Shown in pieces: positions 19,721 through 29,263 of a stretch of 64,000 nt of DNA (position 1 is its first letter; every line of letters begins with the position of its first letter). The DNA comes from Streptomyces niger (lineage in GTDB: Bacteria > Actinomycetota > Actinomycetes > Streptomycetales > Streptomycetaceae): contig NZ_JOFQ01000008.1 of the NCBI RefSeq assembly GCF_000718305.1, positions 62,001 to 126,000 on the forward strand, read 5' to 3'. A program made the position numbers and the translations under genes. Below the pieces are notes generated by a model. The model was not told the DNA's origin. It searched no databases and saw nothing but the letters and a program-made list of their open reading frames with translations.

Positions 19721-19980
19721 GTCCGTTTCCAATCGTTCAGCTGGGGGAGCCACGGGCCGGGCGGCGCGTGCCGTCCGGCCCACCGGGAGCATCTCGGGAG
19801 CGAGCGCCGAGGGGGAGCGTGCCGGGCGGCCCCCGGGGCGGTCACTCAGAGTGTCTCGATGGTGACAGAGATGAGCAGTTACCCGAGCATTGCACGCCTC
19901 TCCCCGAGCCACGGTCCCTCAGAAGGGTGATTGAGGGTGCGTTCGTCTGTCCTACGGCGCGTCCATATGACTCCGCGTTT

Positions 19981-21123
19981 CTACGGCGCACCGTCCGCCT
20001 TGCGATGCACCCGCGCGACCCAGTCCGCCGGTTTGGCGATCTCCTGCTTGGTCGGGAGCGTGTTCGGCGAGGTCCACACACGGTTGAAGCCGTCCATGCC
20101 GACCTCGTCGACGACGGCCCGCACGAAGCGCTCGCCGTCGCGGTACTGGCGCAGCTTGGCGTCCAGGCCCAGCAGCTTGCGCAGCGCCTGGTCCAGACGG
20201 CCCGCGCCGCTCGCCCGGCGCTGCTGGAACTTCTCCCGGATCTCCGTCACCGACGGCACGACCTGCGGACCCACGCCGTCCATGACGTAGTCGGCGTGCC
20301 CCTCCAGCAGGGACATCACGGCGGTCAGCCGGCCGAGGATCTCGCGCTGCGCCCTGGTCTGCACGAGGTCGACGATGCTGCGGCCGCCGTCCTCGCCCGT
20401 CTCGCCCTCGGGCCGGGCGCCGGCGAGCGACTGGGCGGCCTCGCGCAGCCTCTCCAGGAGCGTGCCCGGGTCGATCTCGGTCTCGGCGAGGAACGCCTGC
20501 ACCTCGCCCTCGATGTGGTCGCGCAGCCACGGCACCGCGGTGAACTGCGTACGGTGCGTCTCTTCGTGCAGGCAGACCCACAGCCGGAAGTCGTGCGGCG
20601 CCACTTCCAGCTCGCGTTCGACGTGGACGATGTTCGGCGCGACGAGCAGCAGCCGGCCGCCCCGGGCGCCCGCCGGGAGGTCCCGGGTGGGCGGCGCGAA
20701 CGTTTCGTACTGGCCGAGTACGCGGGACGCCAGGAACGACAGCAGCATGCCCAGCTCCACGCCGGTGACCTTGCCGCCGACCGCGCCTATCACCGCGCCG
20801 CCGGGGAGCGAGGAGCGGCGCTCCTGCATCTTCTCCAGCAGTGGCTTCAGTACGGCGCGGAAGCCGGCCACGTTGGCGCGGATCCAGCCGGGCCGGTCCA
20901 CGACCAGTACGGGCGTGTCGTGGATCGCGTCCGCGCCGCCGGGCGGCGTCATGCGGGTGAACGCCCGTACGTGCTCCTCGGCGGCCTTGGCGTGCCGGCG
21001 CAGCTCGGCGACGACCGCGCGGGCCTCGTCGCGGCTCACCTCAGGGCCTGGCCGTACGAAGCGGGAAGCGGTCGTCACCGCGAGATTCCAGTCGACCATC
21101 TCGGCACCACCGATGCTCGTCAT
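19981..21123 (-). CDS. Zincin-like metallopeptidase (DUF2342 / F420-biosynthesis-associated family)
   Basis: 380 residues with an HEETH zinc motif near residue 187 (in LWVCLHEETHRTQF), a conserved start VDWNLAVTTASRFVRPGP and the ANIVHVERELEVAPHDFRLW region. This is the zinc-dependent metalloprotease family found beside dacB and tilS in actinomycetes. No signal peptide; probably cytoplasmic. Its substrate is unknown. It is cotranscribed, or nearly so, with the carboxypeptidase upstream (87-nt gap). Confidence 0.88.
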   Translation of the reverse strand: MTSIGGAEMVDWNLAVTTASRFVRPGPEVSRDEARAVVAELRRHAKAAEEHVRAFTRMTPPGGADAIHDTPVLVVDRPGWIRANVAGFRAVLKPLLEKMQERRSSLPGGAVIGAVGGKVTGVELGMLLSFLASRVLGQYETFAPPTRDLPAGARGGRLLLVAPNIVHVERELEVAPHDFRLWVCLHEETHRTQFTAVPWLRDHIEGEVQAFLAETEIDPGTLLERLREAAQSLAGARPEGETGEDGGRSIVDLVQTRAQREILGRLTAVMSLLEGHADYVMDGVGPQVVPSVTEIREKFQQRRASGAGRLDQALRKLLGLDAKLRQYRDGERFVRAVVDEVGMDGFNRVWTSPNTLPTKQEIAKPADWVARVHRKADGAP

Positions 21124-21210
21124 GACTTCACGGTACGGGTGCGCCCGGCCGGGGGGTAGCCGATTCGCGGCGAGCGGCGGTACCCGGTCGTCCCGTCTGC
21201 GGTACCGGGG

Positions 21211-22809
21211 TCACCGGCAGCCGCAGTTGGCCACCGCCGAGGCGAGCCGGTCGAGGGACTGCTGCGCCGCGATGCCGTCGCTCGCGCCGTTGGTCATGAA
21301 GGCGAAGGTCAGCAGGCGGCCGTCGGCGTCGACGACCGTGCCGGCGAGGGTGTTCACGCCGGTGAGCGTGCCGGTCTTGGCGCGTACGGCACCGGCGCCG
21401 GCGGCCTCGTCGGCGTACCGGCTCTCCAGGGTGCCGGTGAAGCCGGCCACGGGGAGGCCGGTGAGGACCGGGCGCAGCTCCGGGTGGTCCGGCGCCGCGG
21501 CGAACAGCAGTACGTGGGAGAGCAGGCGCGCCGAGACCCGGTCGTCGCGGTCCAGGCCGCTGCCGTCCTCGAAGGCGGTCCTCGCCACGGGGATGCGGAG
21601 CTGGCCGAGAGTGCGCTGCACGGCGCGTCCGCCGCCCTTGAAGGTCGTGGGCTGTCCGGTGGCCACGGCGGTCTGCCGGGCCAGCTGCTCGGCGATGTCG
21701 TTGTCGCTGTGGGTGAGCATGCGCTCGACGATCGAGGAGAGCGGCAGGGAGCGGGCCGCGGCCAGCCGGGTGGCGGTGCGGCGCGCGTCGGCGTCCTCGG
21801 TCCCGCCGGTGACGTGGATGCCGTGGGCGCGCAGGTCGTCGGCGAAGGCCCGGGCGGCCTCGGCGGACGGGTCGGTGGCGCGGGGCGCGGGGCCGTGGCC
21901 GCTGTCGTCCAGGCGGCCCTCGTCGGCGGTGAGGGCGGTGATGGGGGCGAGGTTCTCGTTGGGGCCGATCGGGTGCAGGACCGGTCCCTCGTACAGCGAG
22001 TCGTCGTAACGGAGGGTGACCTTCTCCGTGCCGCGCTTCTTGAGGGCGCGGGCGGTGTCGGCGGCGAGGTCACCGAGGGCGGCGGGGCGCTGGGCGGCCG
22101 GCGTCCCCTTCGTGGGGGTGCGGGCGGTGAGGGTGGGGTCGCCGCCGCCGACCAGGACGACCTTCGGGGTGCCGTCCTTCGTGCGGCCGTCCTGGACGGC
22201 CTTCGTGGTGAAGCGGTGGTCGGGCCCGAGAGCGGTGAGGGCGGCCACGGCGGTACCGAGCTTGATCGTCGAGGCCGGGGTCGCGGTCCGGTCCGGGCGG
22301 CTGGCGAAGACCTCGCGGCCGGTGGCGACGTCCATGACCGAGGCGGTACGGACCGGGCCCAGCGACGGAGCCTTCAGCAGGGGCGCCAGGGCGTCCGCGA
22401 GGCCGCTGCCGGTGGGCGGGGGCGCGCCGTCCCCGCTGCCCTTCACAGGGGCACCCAGGGCCGCCAGGACGGGTGCCGCGCCCGGGGCGGCCGGTCCGTC
22501 ACCGTGATGCTCGCCACCTCCGTCGTCCCAACGGGCGGCGCGGGCCCGCTCGGCCGTACGCTGGCCGGAGTCCCACGGACCGGCCACCGCGACCGCACCG
22601 GCCGCGACCGCGAGACCGGCGACGGCGGAACCCGCCGTCAGCTGCCACGTCCGTTTGCGCTGGACAGGGGTCTTTCGCCACCACTGACGGGCGAAGTACC
22701 ACTCGTCGGCCACGAACTGTCCGGCGCCGCGGCCCGCGCCGGCTGCCGCCCGTATGCAGGACCGGCACCTGCCGACCCACCTGACCTGCCACGACCTGGT
22801 CTCCGGCAC
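21211..22809 (-). CDS. dacB: D-alanyl-D-alanine carboxypeptidase/endopeptidase (PBP4 type)
   Basis: About 532 residues. An internal hydrophobic segment (about residues 54-75) serves as signal/anchor after a basic, Trp-rich N-terminus. The penicillin-binding motifs are present: SxxK in ASTIKLG, SxN in HSDNDIAEQ and KTG in RAKTGTLTG, with the long insert between the first two that is typical of class C PBP4. It trims peptidoglycan stem peptides outside the membrane. The start is uncertain: GTG 22809 was preferred; GTG 22839 and 22854 are in frame. Divergent from ppa. Confidence 0.92.
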   Translation of the reverse strand: MPETRSWQVRWVGRCRSCIRAAAGAGRGAGQFVADEWYFARQWWRKTPVQRKRTWQLTAGSAVAGLAVAAGAVAVAGPWDSGQRTAERARAARWDDGGGEHHGDGPAAPGAAPVLAALGAPVKGSGDGAPPPTGSGLADALAPLLKAPSLGPVRTASVMDVATGREVFASRPDRTATPASTIKLGTAVAALTALGPDHRFTTKAVQDGRTKDGTPKVVLVGGGDPTLTARTPTKGTPAAQRPAALGDLAADTARALKKRGTEKVTLRYDDSLYEGPVLHPIGPNENLAPITALTADEGRLDDSGHGPAPRATDPSAEAARAFADDLRAHGIHVTGGTEDADARRTATRLAAARSLPLSSIVERMLTHSDNDIAEQLARQTAVATGQPTTFKGGGRAVQRTLGQLRIPVARTAFEDGSGLDRDDRVSARLLSHVLLFAAAPDHPELRPVLTGLPVAGFTGTLESRYADEAAGAGAVRAKTGTLTGVNTLAGTVVDADGRLLTFAFMTNGASDGIAAQQSLDRLASAVANCGCR

Positions 22810-22895
22810 TTTGGACCAGCCCCTTTCGCCACCACACACCTGCGTGGGGGACACTTAATCACCAGACGTATGTGTTGATCATGGAGGAGCCACCC

Positions 22896-23390
22896 GTGGA
22901 GTTCGACGTCACCATCGAGATCCCGAAGGGTTCGCGGAACAAGTACGAGGTGGACCACGAGACCGGTCGGATCCGCCTGGACCGTCGACTCTTCACCTCG
23001 ACCAGCTACCCGGCGGACTACGGCTTCGTCGAGAACACCCTCGGCGAGGACGGCGACCCGCTGGACGCGCTGGTCATCCTGGACGAGCCGACCTTCCCGG
23101 GTTGCCTCATCAAGTGCCGCGCCATCGGCATGTTCCGCATGACCGACGAGGCCGGCGGCGACGACAAGCTGCTGTGCGTCCCCGCCTCGGACCCGCGCGT
23201 GGAGCACCTGCGCGACATCCACCACGTGTCGGAGTTCGACCGCCTGGAGATCCAGCACTTCTTCGAGGTCTACAAGGACCTGGAGCCGGGCAAGTCGGTC
23301 GAGGGCGCCAACTGGGTGGGCCGCAGCGAGGCCGAGGCCGAGATCGAGGCCTCCTTCAAGCGCCTGGAGGCGCAGGGCGGCAAGCACTGA
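22896..23390 (+). CDS. ppa: Inorganic pyrophosphatase
   Basis: 164 residues, family I soluble enzyme. The start [24 protein letters not shown], the active-site run of Asp residues in [11 protein letters not shown] and the [19 protein letters not shown] segment are all intact. It drives biosynthesis by hydrolysing pyrophosphate. GTG 22896 is preceded by GGAGGAG with 8-nt spacing, so the upstream in-frame ATGs are not used. Confidence 0.96.
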   Translation: MEFDVTIEIPKGSRNKYEVDHETGRIRLDRRLFTSTSYPADYGFVENTLGEDGDPLDALVILDEPTFPGCLIKCRAIGMFRMTDEAGGDDKLLCVPASDPRVEHLRDIHHVSEFDRLEIQHFFEVYKDLEPGKSVEGANWVGRSEAEAEIEASFKRLEAQGGKH

Positions 23391-23443
23391 GCCTGTTCGG
23401 CTCGGTTTTTCCGACCACGTGCCGGCGCCGGTAGCCGGTGGTA

Positions 23444-23479
23444 CCGATGGGCGGGCACCTGCGGGTGTCCGCCCATCGG
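23444..23479. terminator. Bidirectional terminator between ppa and thrE-like gene
   Basis: A 16-bp stem (CCGATGGGCGGGCACC, one G-U pair) with loop TGCG between convergent gene ends. Confidence 0.8.
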
Positions 23480-23544
23480 CGTACCGGATGTCCTGAAACT
23501 CCCCCGGCTACCGCTGGGAGGTGCCCCCGGGACGGGCCGAACCG

Positions 23545-25239
23545 TCAGAAGCCGCGCGTGCGCTTCGCGGCGCGGCGGTTGGTGGCGTCCTCGCCTGCCG
23601 GGGCCCGGATGAAGAGGCGGGCCACCTCGCCTCCGAGGTTCACGCCGACCGCGATGGCCAGCGCCAGGGAGACCGCCTTGATCAGCGAGGAGATGCCCTC
23701 GTTCAGGTTGCCCTGGGCGAAGTTGAGCAGCGCGAAGTACGTCGCACTACCGGGCAGCAGCGGGCCGATGGCCGCCGTGACGTACGGCAGCGCCGAGGCG
23801 TAGCGGTACCGCGACAGCAGCTGCCCGAAGAGGCCGACCAGGCCGGCCGCGATCGTCGTGCCGACCACCGGGTTGACGTGGGCCTGCACGAGGACGCCGT
23901 ACGCCACCCAGGCGACGCCGCCGTTGAACGTCGCGAACAGCACGGTGTGACGTTCCTGCTGAAGCAGCACACAGAAGGCCAGCGCCAGCAGCAGCGAGGC
24001 GACGATCTGCACCACCGGCTCGTCGTACGTGCCCAGCGCCTCTTCCGGGTTCAGCGTGTGAGCGCTCAGCTGGACGCCTATGTAGAGCACCCCGAGCACG
24101 CCGATCACGATGCCGACGATGAGGTAGCCGACCTCCAGCAGACGGGCGGCCGCGGTGATGTAGTAACCCGTCAGGCCGTCCTGCACGCCGGCCACCAGCG
24201 CCCGTCCCGGGATCAGCGCGAAGAGGCCACCGGTGATGACCGCCGACGCCTGCACTCCCGTGTGCGCCATGCTCAGCGCCACGCCCATCGCGGCGGGCGG
24301 CATCGCCGCCGCCACGAACTGGTAGAACTCCGGCAGCCCGCGCCCGGAGGCGAGCCAGGCCAGCCGGTCGCCGAGCATGGACCCTATGGCGGCCGCGACG
24401 AAGACCGTCAGGCCGCCGCCGACCAGCATGCTCGCCGCGCCGGACAGCAGCCCGGACGCCACGGTGAGCGCCCAGCTGGGGAACGGGTGGCGGTTACGGC
24501 GGATCTCGGCGAGGCCGCGGTACGCCTCCTCCAGGGTGATGCCGTCCGAGGTGATGTCGTCGACCAGCCGGAAGACCGCGGAGAGCCGGGTGTAGTCCAC
24601 GCCGCGCCGGCGGACCGTGCGGCTGGCCGTCACCGGGTCGTCCACCAGCGACGGCTGGTACGAGATCGACAGCAGCGTGAAGGTCACCGTGGGCTCGACG
24701 CGCTCCAGGCCGTACGCGTGGGCCACGCCGAACATCGCCGCCTCGACGTCCTCGGCGCCCTCACCGCCCGCGAGCAGGATCTCGCCGATACGGAGGGTGA
24801 GGTCGAGGACGCGCGGCACGGCGGGCCCGGACTCGTCGGCGCGCTCGATCCGCTCCGGAGCCGGGCGCTCGGTGACCGGCATCCGCAGCATCGTGCGCAT
24901 CCGGTCCTGCCACGGGACGTCCTTGGTCAGGCTGATGGCCGGTATGCCGTGCGGCGGGGTGAAGGCGGGCCAGCCGGCGGGCGTGGTGGGCAGCTGGTGG
25001 GTGCCCGTGGCCGAACCGTTTCCGCTGCCGTTCGTGCTGGAGCCCGGCGGCGCGAAGGCCGACCCCTCCGGCTCGACGGGCGCCTCGGTCCGCATGCCCT
25101 CGGGCACGGTGAACTCGGAGGTGGGGTGCTCGTCCTCGGGCAGTGGGGGGTAGGGCATGCCGAGCGGCGGGGTGAACGCGCTCCGCGCCTCGTCCGATTG
25201 GGGTTTGCGGTCCTCGGGGGACTCCGCGTCCGACGCCAC
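23545..25239 (-). CDS. Threonine/serine exporter family protein (ThrE)
   Basis: 564 residues. A Pro/Glu-rich cytoplasmic N-terminus (to about 140) precedes a DUF1212-like soluble part (LDLTLRIGEILLAGGEGAEDVEAAMFGVAHAYGL, about 145-260) and roughly ten membrane helices. This matches ThrE of Corynebacterium, which exports threonine and serine with proton motive force. Single-gene unit convergent with ppa. The specific substrate is inferred from family only. Confidence 0.88.
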   Translation of the reverse strand: MASDAESPEDRKPQSDEARSAFTPPLGMPYPPLPEDEHPTSEFTVPEGMRTEAPVEPEGSAFAPPGSSTNGSGNGSATGTHQLPTTPAGWPAFTPPHGIPAISLTKDVPWQDRMRTMLRMPVTERPAPERIERADESGPAVPRVLDLTLRIGEILLAGGEGAEDVEAAMFGVAHAYGLERVEPTVTFTLLSISYQPSLVDDPVTASRTVRRRGVDYTRLSAVFRLVDDITSDGITLEEAYRGLAEIRRNRHPFPSWALTVASGLLSGAASMLVGGGLTVFVAAAIGSMLGDRLAWLASGRGLPEFYQFVAAAMPPAAMGVALSMAHTGVQASAVITGGLFALIPGRALVAGVQDGLTGYYITAAARLLEVGYLIVGIVIGVLGVLYIGVQLSAHTLNPEEALGTYDEPVVQIVASLLLALAFCVLLQQERHTVLFATFNGGVAWVAYGVLVQAHVNPVVGTTIAAGLVGLFGQLLSRYRYASALPYVTAAIGPLLPGSATYFALLNFAQGNLNEGISSLIKAVSLALAIAVGVNLGGEVARLFIRAPAGEDATNRRAAKRTRGF

Positions 25240-25459
25240 TGCTCCTCGCTCCTCGTGCGCCTCTGCCGTCCGTCGTCAAGTGCCACCATGCCTGATCGCC
25301 GCCCTTGGCGCGCGGGGCGGGGGGGTCGCAGGGTGGGAATTGGGGGGTGAGTACCCGCCCTGGACGCCGTGAAGGCGCCCCTGGGCCGTTCCGCGGCGGT
25401 GCGGAACGGAAGGGACGCCGGAGGGCGGTGCGGTACGGGGTGAAGGGCTGCGCAGCCGG

Positions 25460-26794
25460 TCAGCGCTTGGCGTGGCGGCCACGGCGGCCGTCGCCCGGAG
25501 GCTGCTGAGGGTCCTGCGGGTGCGGCTGCTGCGGCCCCTGCTGAGGCTGCTGCGAAGGTGAATAGTACTGGTCCGACCGGCCTTGCTGCTGCGCGGGTTC
25601 CCCGTACGGAGCGTCCCCGGACTGCCCGCCGTACGGGGGCTGCTGGGGCTGCTGCGCCTGCTGTCCGTAGGGCGCCTGCGGGGGCTCCTGACGGCCGTAC
25701 CGGGGCTGCTGCGGCCGCTGTCCGTAGGCGGCCTGTTCCGGCCGCCCGTACGGCTGCTGTTCCTGGGCCGGTCCCTGCCCGCCCTGCCCGTACTGCTGCT
25801 GTCCCTGAGCCTGCTGCTGGCCGCTCTGCCCGTACGGGGCCTGCGCCTGGCCGTACGGGGCCTGTCCCTGGCCGTACGGGGCCTGTCCCTGGCCGTAGGA
25901 GGTCTGTCCCTGGCCGTAGGGCGGCTCCTGACGGCCGTACGGCTGCTGCTGGTGGCCGTACGGGGGCCGCTCCTGTCCGCCGCCGTACGGGGCCTCGTGG
26001 CCGCCCCGACCGTCCTGTCCGCCGCCGTACGGGGCGCGCTGCTGCCCGCCCGTCGTGCCGTACGGCGCGCGGTCCTCGTCCTGCGGGATGCGCGGCATCG
26101 GCTGGGTGGCGTCCGTGGGGCCGCCCGTGGCCGGACCGGCCGCCGGCGCGTCCTCGCCCGCCGCGGCCGCCTTCTTGGCCTTGCTGCGGCCGCGGAGGTA
26201 CTCGATGACGATCGGGACGACGGAGATCAGCACGATGAGGACGAGGATCGCCTCGATGTTCTTGTGCACGAACTCGACGCCGCCCAGCGCCGCGCCCAGC
26301 AGCGTCACGCCCGCACCCCACAGGGCGCCGCCGATGACGTTGAAGATGAGGAACGAGCGGTAGTTCATCCGGCTGACGCCCGCGATGATCGGCGTGAAGG
26401 TGCGCACGATCGGCACGAACCTGGCCAGGATCAGCGACTTCGGGCCGTGCTTCTCGAAGAACTCGTGCGCCTTCTCGACGTTCTCCTGCTTGAACAGCTT
26501 GGAGTCGGGCCGCTTGAACAGCGACGGCCCGACCTTCCGGCCGAAGAGATAGCCCGCCTGGTCACCGAGGACCGCCGCCAGCACGATCAGCGCGCACACC
26601 AGCCACAGCGGCCGGTCCAGCTTGCCCGCCGTGACCAGCAGGCCGGTGGTGAACAGCAGGGAGTCGCCGGGCAGGAAGAACCCGATCAGCAGACCGGACT
26701 CCGCGAAGACGATGACCAGCACGCCGATCAGGCCGAAGGTGCCGATCAGGTAGTCCGGGTCCAGCCACTGGGGGCCGAGCGCGAGAGTGTTCAC
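25460..26794 (-). CDS. DedA family membrane protein with PYGQ-rich C-terminal tail
   Basis: 444 residues. Residues 1-205 are a DedA/SNARE-associated domain: GLIIGFFLPGDSLLFTTG-like helix, the FGRKVGP and ARFVPIVRTFTPIIAG motifs, and about five hydrophobic segments. DedA proteins are lipid scramblase-like transporters, and several carry undecaprenyl phosphate. Residues 230-444 are a low-complexity tail of APYGQGQ and QPYGRQE units with almost no hydrophobic core, ending RRGRHAKR. Such tails are probably disordered, and Tyr/Gln/Gly composition resembles phase-separating domains; that is only a resemblance. Confidence 0.88.
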   Translation of the reverse strand: MNTLALGPQWLDPDYLIGTFGLIGVLVIVFAESGLLIGFFLPGDSLLFTTGLLVTAGKLDRPLWLVCALIVLAAVLGDQAGYLFGRKVGPSLFKRPDSKLFKQENVEKAHEFFEKHGPKSLILARFVPIVRTFTPIIAGVSRMNYRSFLIFNVIGGALWGAGVTLLGAALGGVEFVHKNIEAILVLIVLISVVPIVIEYLRGRSKAKKAAAAGEDAPAAGPATGGPTDATQPMPRIPQDEDRAPYGTTGGQQRAPYGGGQDGRGGHEAPYGGGQERPPYGHQQQPYGRQEPPYGQGQTSYGQGQAPYGQGQAPYGQAQAPYGQSGQQQAQGQQQYGQGGQGPAQEQQPYGRPEQAAYGQRPQQPRYGRQEPPQAPYGQQAQQPQQPPYGGQSGDAPYGEPAQQQGRSDQYYSPSQQPQQGPQQPHPQDPQQPPGDGRRGRHAKR

Positions 26795-26983
26795 GGTGGG
26801 CAGGGCTCCTGGGTCGAGGGCGCCGGATCGGGCAGTACGCGGAATGCGGGGTACAGGCGCATTGTGCGGCCCAAAGCTATCAACGCCTCATGACGCCCCT
26901 TGGTTCCAGCTGTCGGTACGCCCGCCCGGGCACCGGAACCGGACGGTCCGCCGCCCGGTCCCGGTGCCCGCCCCCGCTCGCCC

Positions 26984-27742
26984 TCAGGAATGGCGGACCG
27001 CGTTCGCCAGCAACGCGTCCCGCATGTAGACCGCGAGCCCCGGCCTGATCGCCTCGTACGTGGCGGTGAACCGCTCGTCCGAGACGTACATCTCGCCGAG
27101 ACGGGAGTGCAGCTCGTGCGTGCACTCGTAGTGATGCCGGCCGATGAACCGGCGGTGGTCCTCGGCCACGTCCATCGCCGCCTCGGAGTCGGCGGGCACG
27201 CCCTCTGCGAGCAGCTCACCCATCCGGCGGTGGATCGCGTCGAAGTCCGCCGTCAGCCGCTTCCAGTCCTCCTTGGTGTACGAGGCGGCGCGGCGCTGCG
27301 TCTCCTGGTACGCGTCGGTGTGGCCCCAGCGGCGCTCGACCTCCTCCGCGTACCGGTCGGGGTCGTGGTCGCCGAAGACCTCGAACTTCTCCTCGGGACT
27401 GAGATCGATACCCATCCTGCGTGCCTCCATCGCTGTCTTCACGGCCGCGGCCATCTCCTGGAGCCGGGTGATCCGGGCGGTCAGCAGGTCGTGCTGGCGC
27501 CTCAGGTGGTCCTGAGGGTCCGCGTCCGGGTCGTCCAGGAGGACGGCGACCTCGTCGAGCGGGAAGCCGAGCTCGCGGTAGAACAGGACCCGCTGCAGCC
27601 GGTCGAGGTCGGCGTCGTCGTAGCGCCGGTGGCCCGCGTGGTTGCGCGCGCTCGGCGAGAGCAGCCCGATCTCGTCGTAGTGGTGCAGGGCGCGCACGGT
27701 GACGCCGGCGAACCCGGCGACCTGTCCCACGGAGTACGTCAT
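26984..27742 (-). CDS. TipA-like MerR family regulator with TipAS-type ligand domain
   Basis: 252 residues. Residues 1-70 are a MerR winged helix (SVGQVAGFAGVTVRALHHYDEIGLL), 75-108 the dimer coiled coil, and 110-252 the TipAS antibiotic-recognition domain (MGIDLSPEEKFEVFGD onward). The family autoregulates and binds thiopeptides. ATG 27742 follows GGGAGCGGAG. In TipAL of S. lividans (as I recall it) Cys214 forms the covalent bond to thiostrepton; here position 214 is Arg (codon 27103-27101) while Cys207 is kept. An internal ATG at 27415 with its own GGAGG site would give the short TipAS form, as in tipA. Confidence 0.93.
   Translation of the reverse strand: MTYSVGQVAGFAGVTVRALHHYDEIGLLSPSARNHAGHRRYDDADLDRLQRVLFYRELGFPLDEVAVLLDDPDADPQDHLRRQHDLLTARITRLQEMAAAVKTAMEARRMGIDLSPEEKFEVFGDHDPDRYAEEVERRWGHTDAYQETQRRAASYTKEDWKRLTADFDAIHRRMGELLAEGVPADSEAAMDVAEDHRRFIGRHHYECTHELHSRLGEMYVSDERFTATYEAIRPGLAVYMRDALLANAVRHS
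27413..27428 (-). promoter_or_regulatory. Internal start and ribosome binding site for the TipAS-like short form
   Basis: GGAGG (27428-27424) is followed after 8 nt by ATG (27415-27413), codon 110 of the tipA homologue, followed by GIDLSPEEKFEVFGD. The same position is the TipAS start in S. lividans tipA, so a ligand-binding-only protein is probably produced. Confidence 0.65.
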
Positions 27743-27769
27743 CTCCGCTCCCTTCTCGGTACGCGCTTC

Positions 27770-27800
27770 ACGATGGGTCCTCACGTCGCGTGAGGTGCAA
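27770..27800 (-). promoter_or_regulatory. tipA-type MerR promoter with 19-bp spacer and palindromic operator
   Basis: On the minus strand TTGCAC (27800-27795) and CATCGT (27775-27770) are separated by 19 bp, the elongated spacing typical of MerR-activated promoters. A 7-bp inverted repeat (CCTCACG, 3-nt centre, at 27779-27795) lies inside the spacer. The same layout precedes S. lividans tipA. It lies 27 nt upstream of the gene start, so autoregulation is likely. Confidence 0.75.
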
Positions 27801-27855
27801 GTCCGGATGCCGGAAGAAGGTGAAGGGCGGATACAACCAGTGGCATCCTTCGGCC

Positions 27856-28515
27856 ATGCTGGGGATAACGGATCTTCCTACGTATCTCGCCGGGCTGGCG
27901 CTGATCATCCTGCTGCCTGGCCCGAACTCGCTGTACGTCGTCTCCGTGGCGGCGCGGCGCGGCCCGAAGGTGGCCTACCGCGCGGCCGCCGGTGTGCTGT
28001 GCGGAGACACGGTGCTGATGACGCTCTCCGCGGGTGGTGTGGCGTCGCTGCTGCAGGCCAGCCCGCTGGCCTTCGGGATCGTGAAGTTCGCGGGTGCGGG
28101 CTACCTGACATGGCTGGCCATCGGGATGCTGCGCGGCGCGGTGGCGCTCTGGCGCGGCCGGGAGGCCCGTGAGGCCACGAAGGAGGGCGCTGCCGCGCGC
28201 CCCAAGGAGGACAACGAACGGCCGTACCGCCGCGCCCTCGTGGTGAGCCTGCTCAACCCGAAGGCGATCCTGTTCTTCATCTCCTTCTTCGTGCAGTTCG
28301 TCGACCCGCACTACGCGCACCAGACGCTGTCCTTCCTGGCGCTCGGCGCGTGGGCCCAGCTGTTCAGCTTCACGTACCTGTCGATCCTGATCTTCAGCGG
28401 CACCTACCTGGCGGCGACCTTCCGCAAGCGCCGGCGCCTCACCGCGGGGCTGACCGCGGGCGCCGGCGCCGCGTTCCTGGGGTTCGCGGCGAAGCTGTCG
28501 ACGGCCGGCAGCTGA
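27856..28515 (+). CDS. LysE family amino-acid exporter
   Basis: 219 residues with six hydrophobic segments. The GLALIILLPGPNSLYVVSVAARRG opening (about 12-35) carries the PGPN motif of LysE/RhtB exporters, and SLLNPKAILFFISFF the second family motif. The start at ATG 27856 gives family length; the ribosome binding site is weak. It is transcribed divergently from the TipA-like regulator and may share the 27743-27855 control region, which suggests but does not show joint regulation. Confidence 0.9.
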   Translation: MLGITDLPTYLAGLALIILLPGPNSLYVVSVAARRGPKVAYRAAAGVLCGDTVLMTLSAGGVASLLQASPLAFGIVKFAGAGYLTWLAIGMLRGAVALWRGREAREATKEGAAARPKEDNERPYRRALVVSLLNPKAILFFISFFVQFVDPHYAHQTLSFLALGAWAQLFSFTYLSILIFSGTYLAATFRKRRRLTAGLTAGAGAAFLGFAAKLSTAGS

Positions 28516-28531
28516 CCCGTACGGCCGGCGG

Positions 28532-29182
28532 TCAGGCGGAGGGCCGCCCGCCCCCGGAGAAGGGCGGCTTGTCCGCGAACGGGTTCTCGGCGCCCTCCGG
28601 GAGGACGCCGACGAACGGCTCGCCCTCGCCCGCGAAGACGTACGCGCCGCCTTCGATGCGGGCGATCAGGGAGCGGGCCCAGGCCACCCCGGTGTCCGCA
28701 GCGTGCACCCACATGTTCATGATCTCGCCGATGTGGCCGAGCTGCTCCGGGCCGCCCTCGGGGACGTAGTGCCCGGTGACCTCGGCACGCCAGGCCTCCA
28801 GGTCCCGGACCCGCTCCGTCAGCAGGGCCGCGACCTCCTCGCGGGGCAGATCGACCATGAAGCCGATGCCGGCGCTCAGCACGTCCAGCTTCTGGTCGTG
28901 CCGGGAGAGCGCGGCCCGCAGCAGCGTGAAGTACTCCGCCTCGCCGGCGTCCGTCAGCTCGTACTCCGTGCGGGGCGGGCCGCCGGCCGTGCTCGGCGCC
29001 GTCTCGTGCGCGTACAGCAGTCCCTGCTTGGCCAGCTGCTTCAGCGCGTGGTAGATCGAGCCGGGCTTGGCGTGGGACCACTCGTGGGCGCCCCAGTACT
29101 CCAGGTCGTTCCGTACCTGGTAGCCGTGGGTCCGGCCGTGCTGCCGCACGGCTCCCAGTACCAGCAGCCGGATCGCCGACAT
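28532..29182 (-). CDS. PadR family transcriptional regulator
   Basis: 216 residues. Residues 1-85 form the PadR winged helix (RLLVLGAVRQHGRTHGYQVRNDLEYWG and KPGSIYHALKQLAKQGLLY), followed by a Vir-like helical C-terminal domain (95-185) and a short Pro/Gly tail. PadR proteins usually repress a nearby detoxification or transport gene; the LysE-type gene converging from the left (17-nt gap between stops) is the nearest candidate. Ribosome binding site GGAG before ATG 29182. Confidence 0.9.
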   Translation of the reverse strand: MSAIRLLVLGAVRQHGRTHGYQVRNDLEYWGAHEWSHAKPGSIYHALKQLAKQGLLYAHETAPSTAGGPPRTEYELTDAGEAEYFTLLRAALSRHDQKLDVLSAGIGFMVDLPREEVAALLTERVRDLEAWRAEVTGHYVPEGGPEQLGHIGEIMNMWVHAADTGVAWARSLIARIEGGAYVFAGEGEPFVGVLPEGAENPFADKPPFSGGGRPSA

Positions 29183-29263
29183 CGCTCCGCGCTCTCCTCG
29201 TCCCCGGAAGTGGCCTTTCCGGTGAGCACGCTACTGCCCGGCGGCGGCCGCCCCCTGCTGACC

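Noticed and set aside
25800..25960. Noncoding minisatellite
   Set aside because: It is in frame with, and encodes, the PYGQ tail of the DedA protein.
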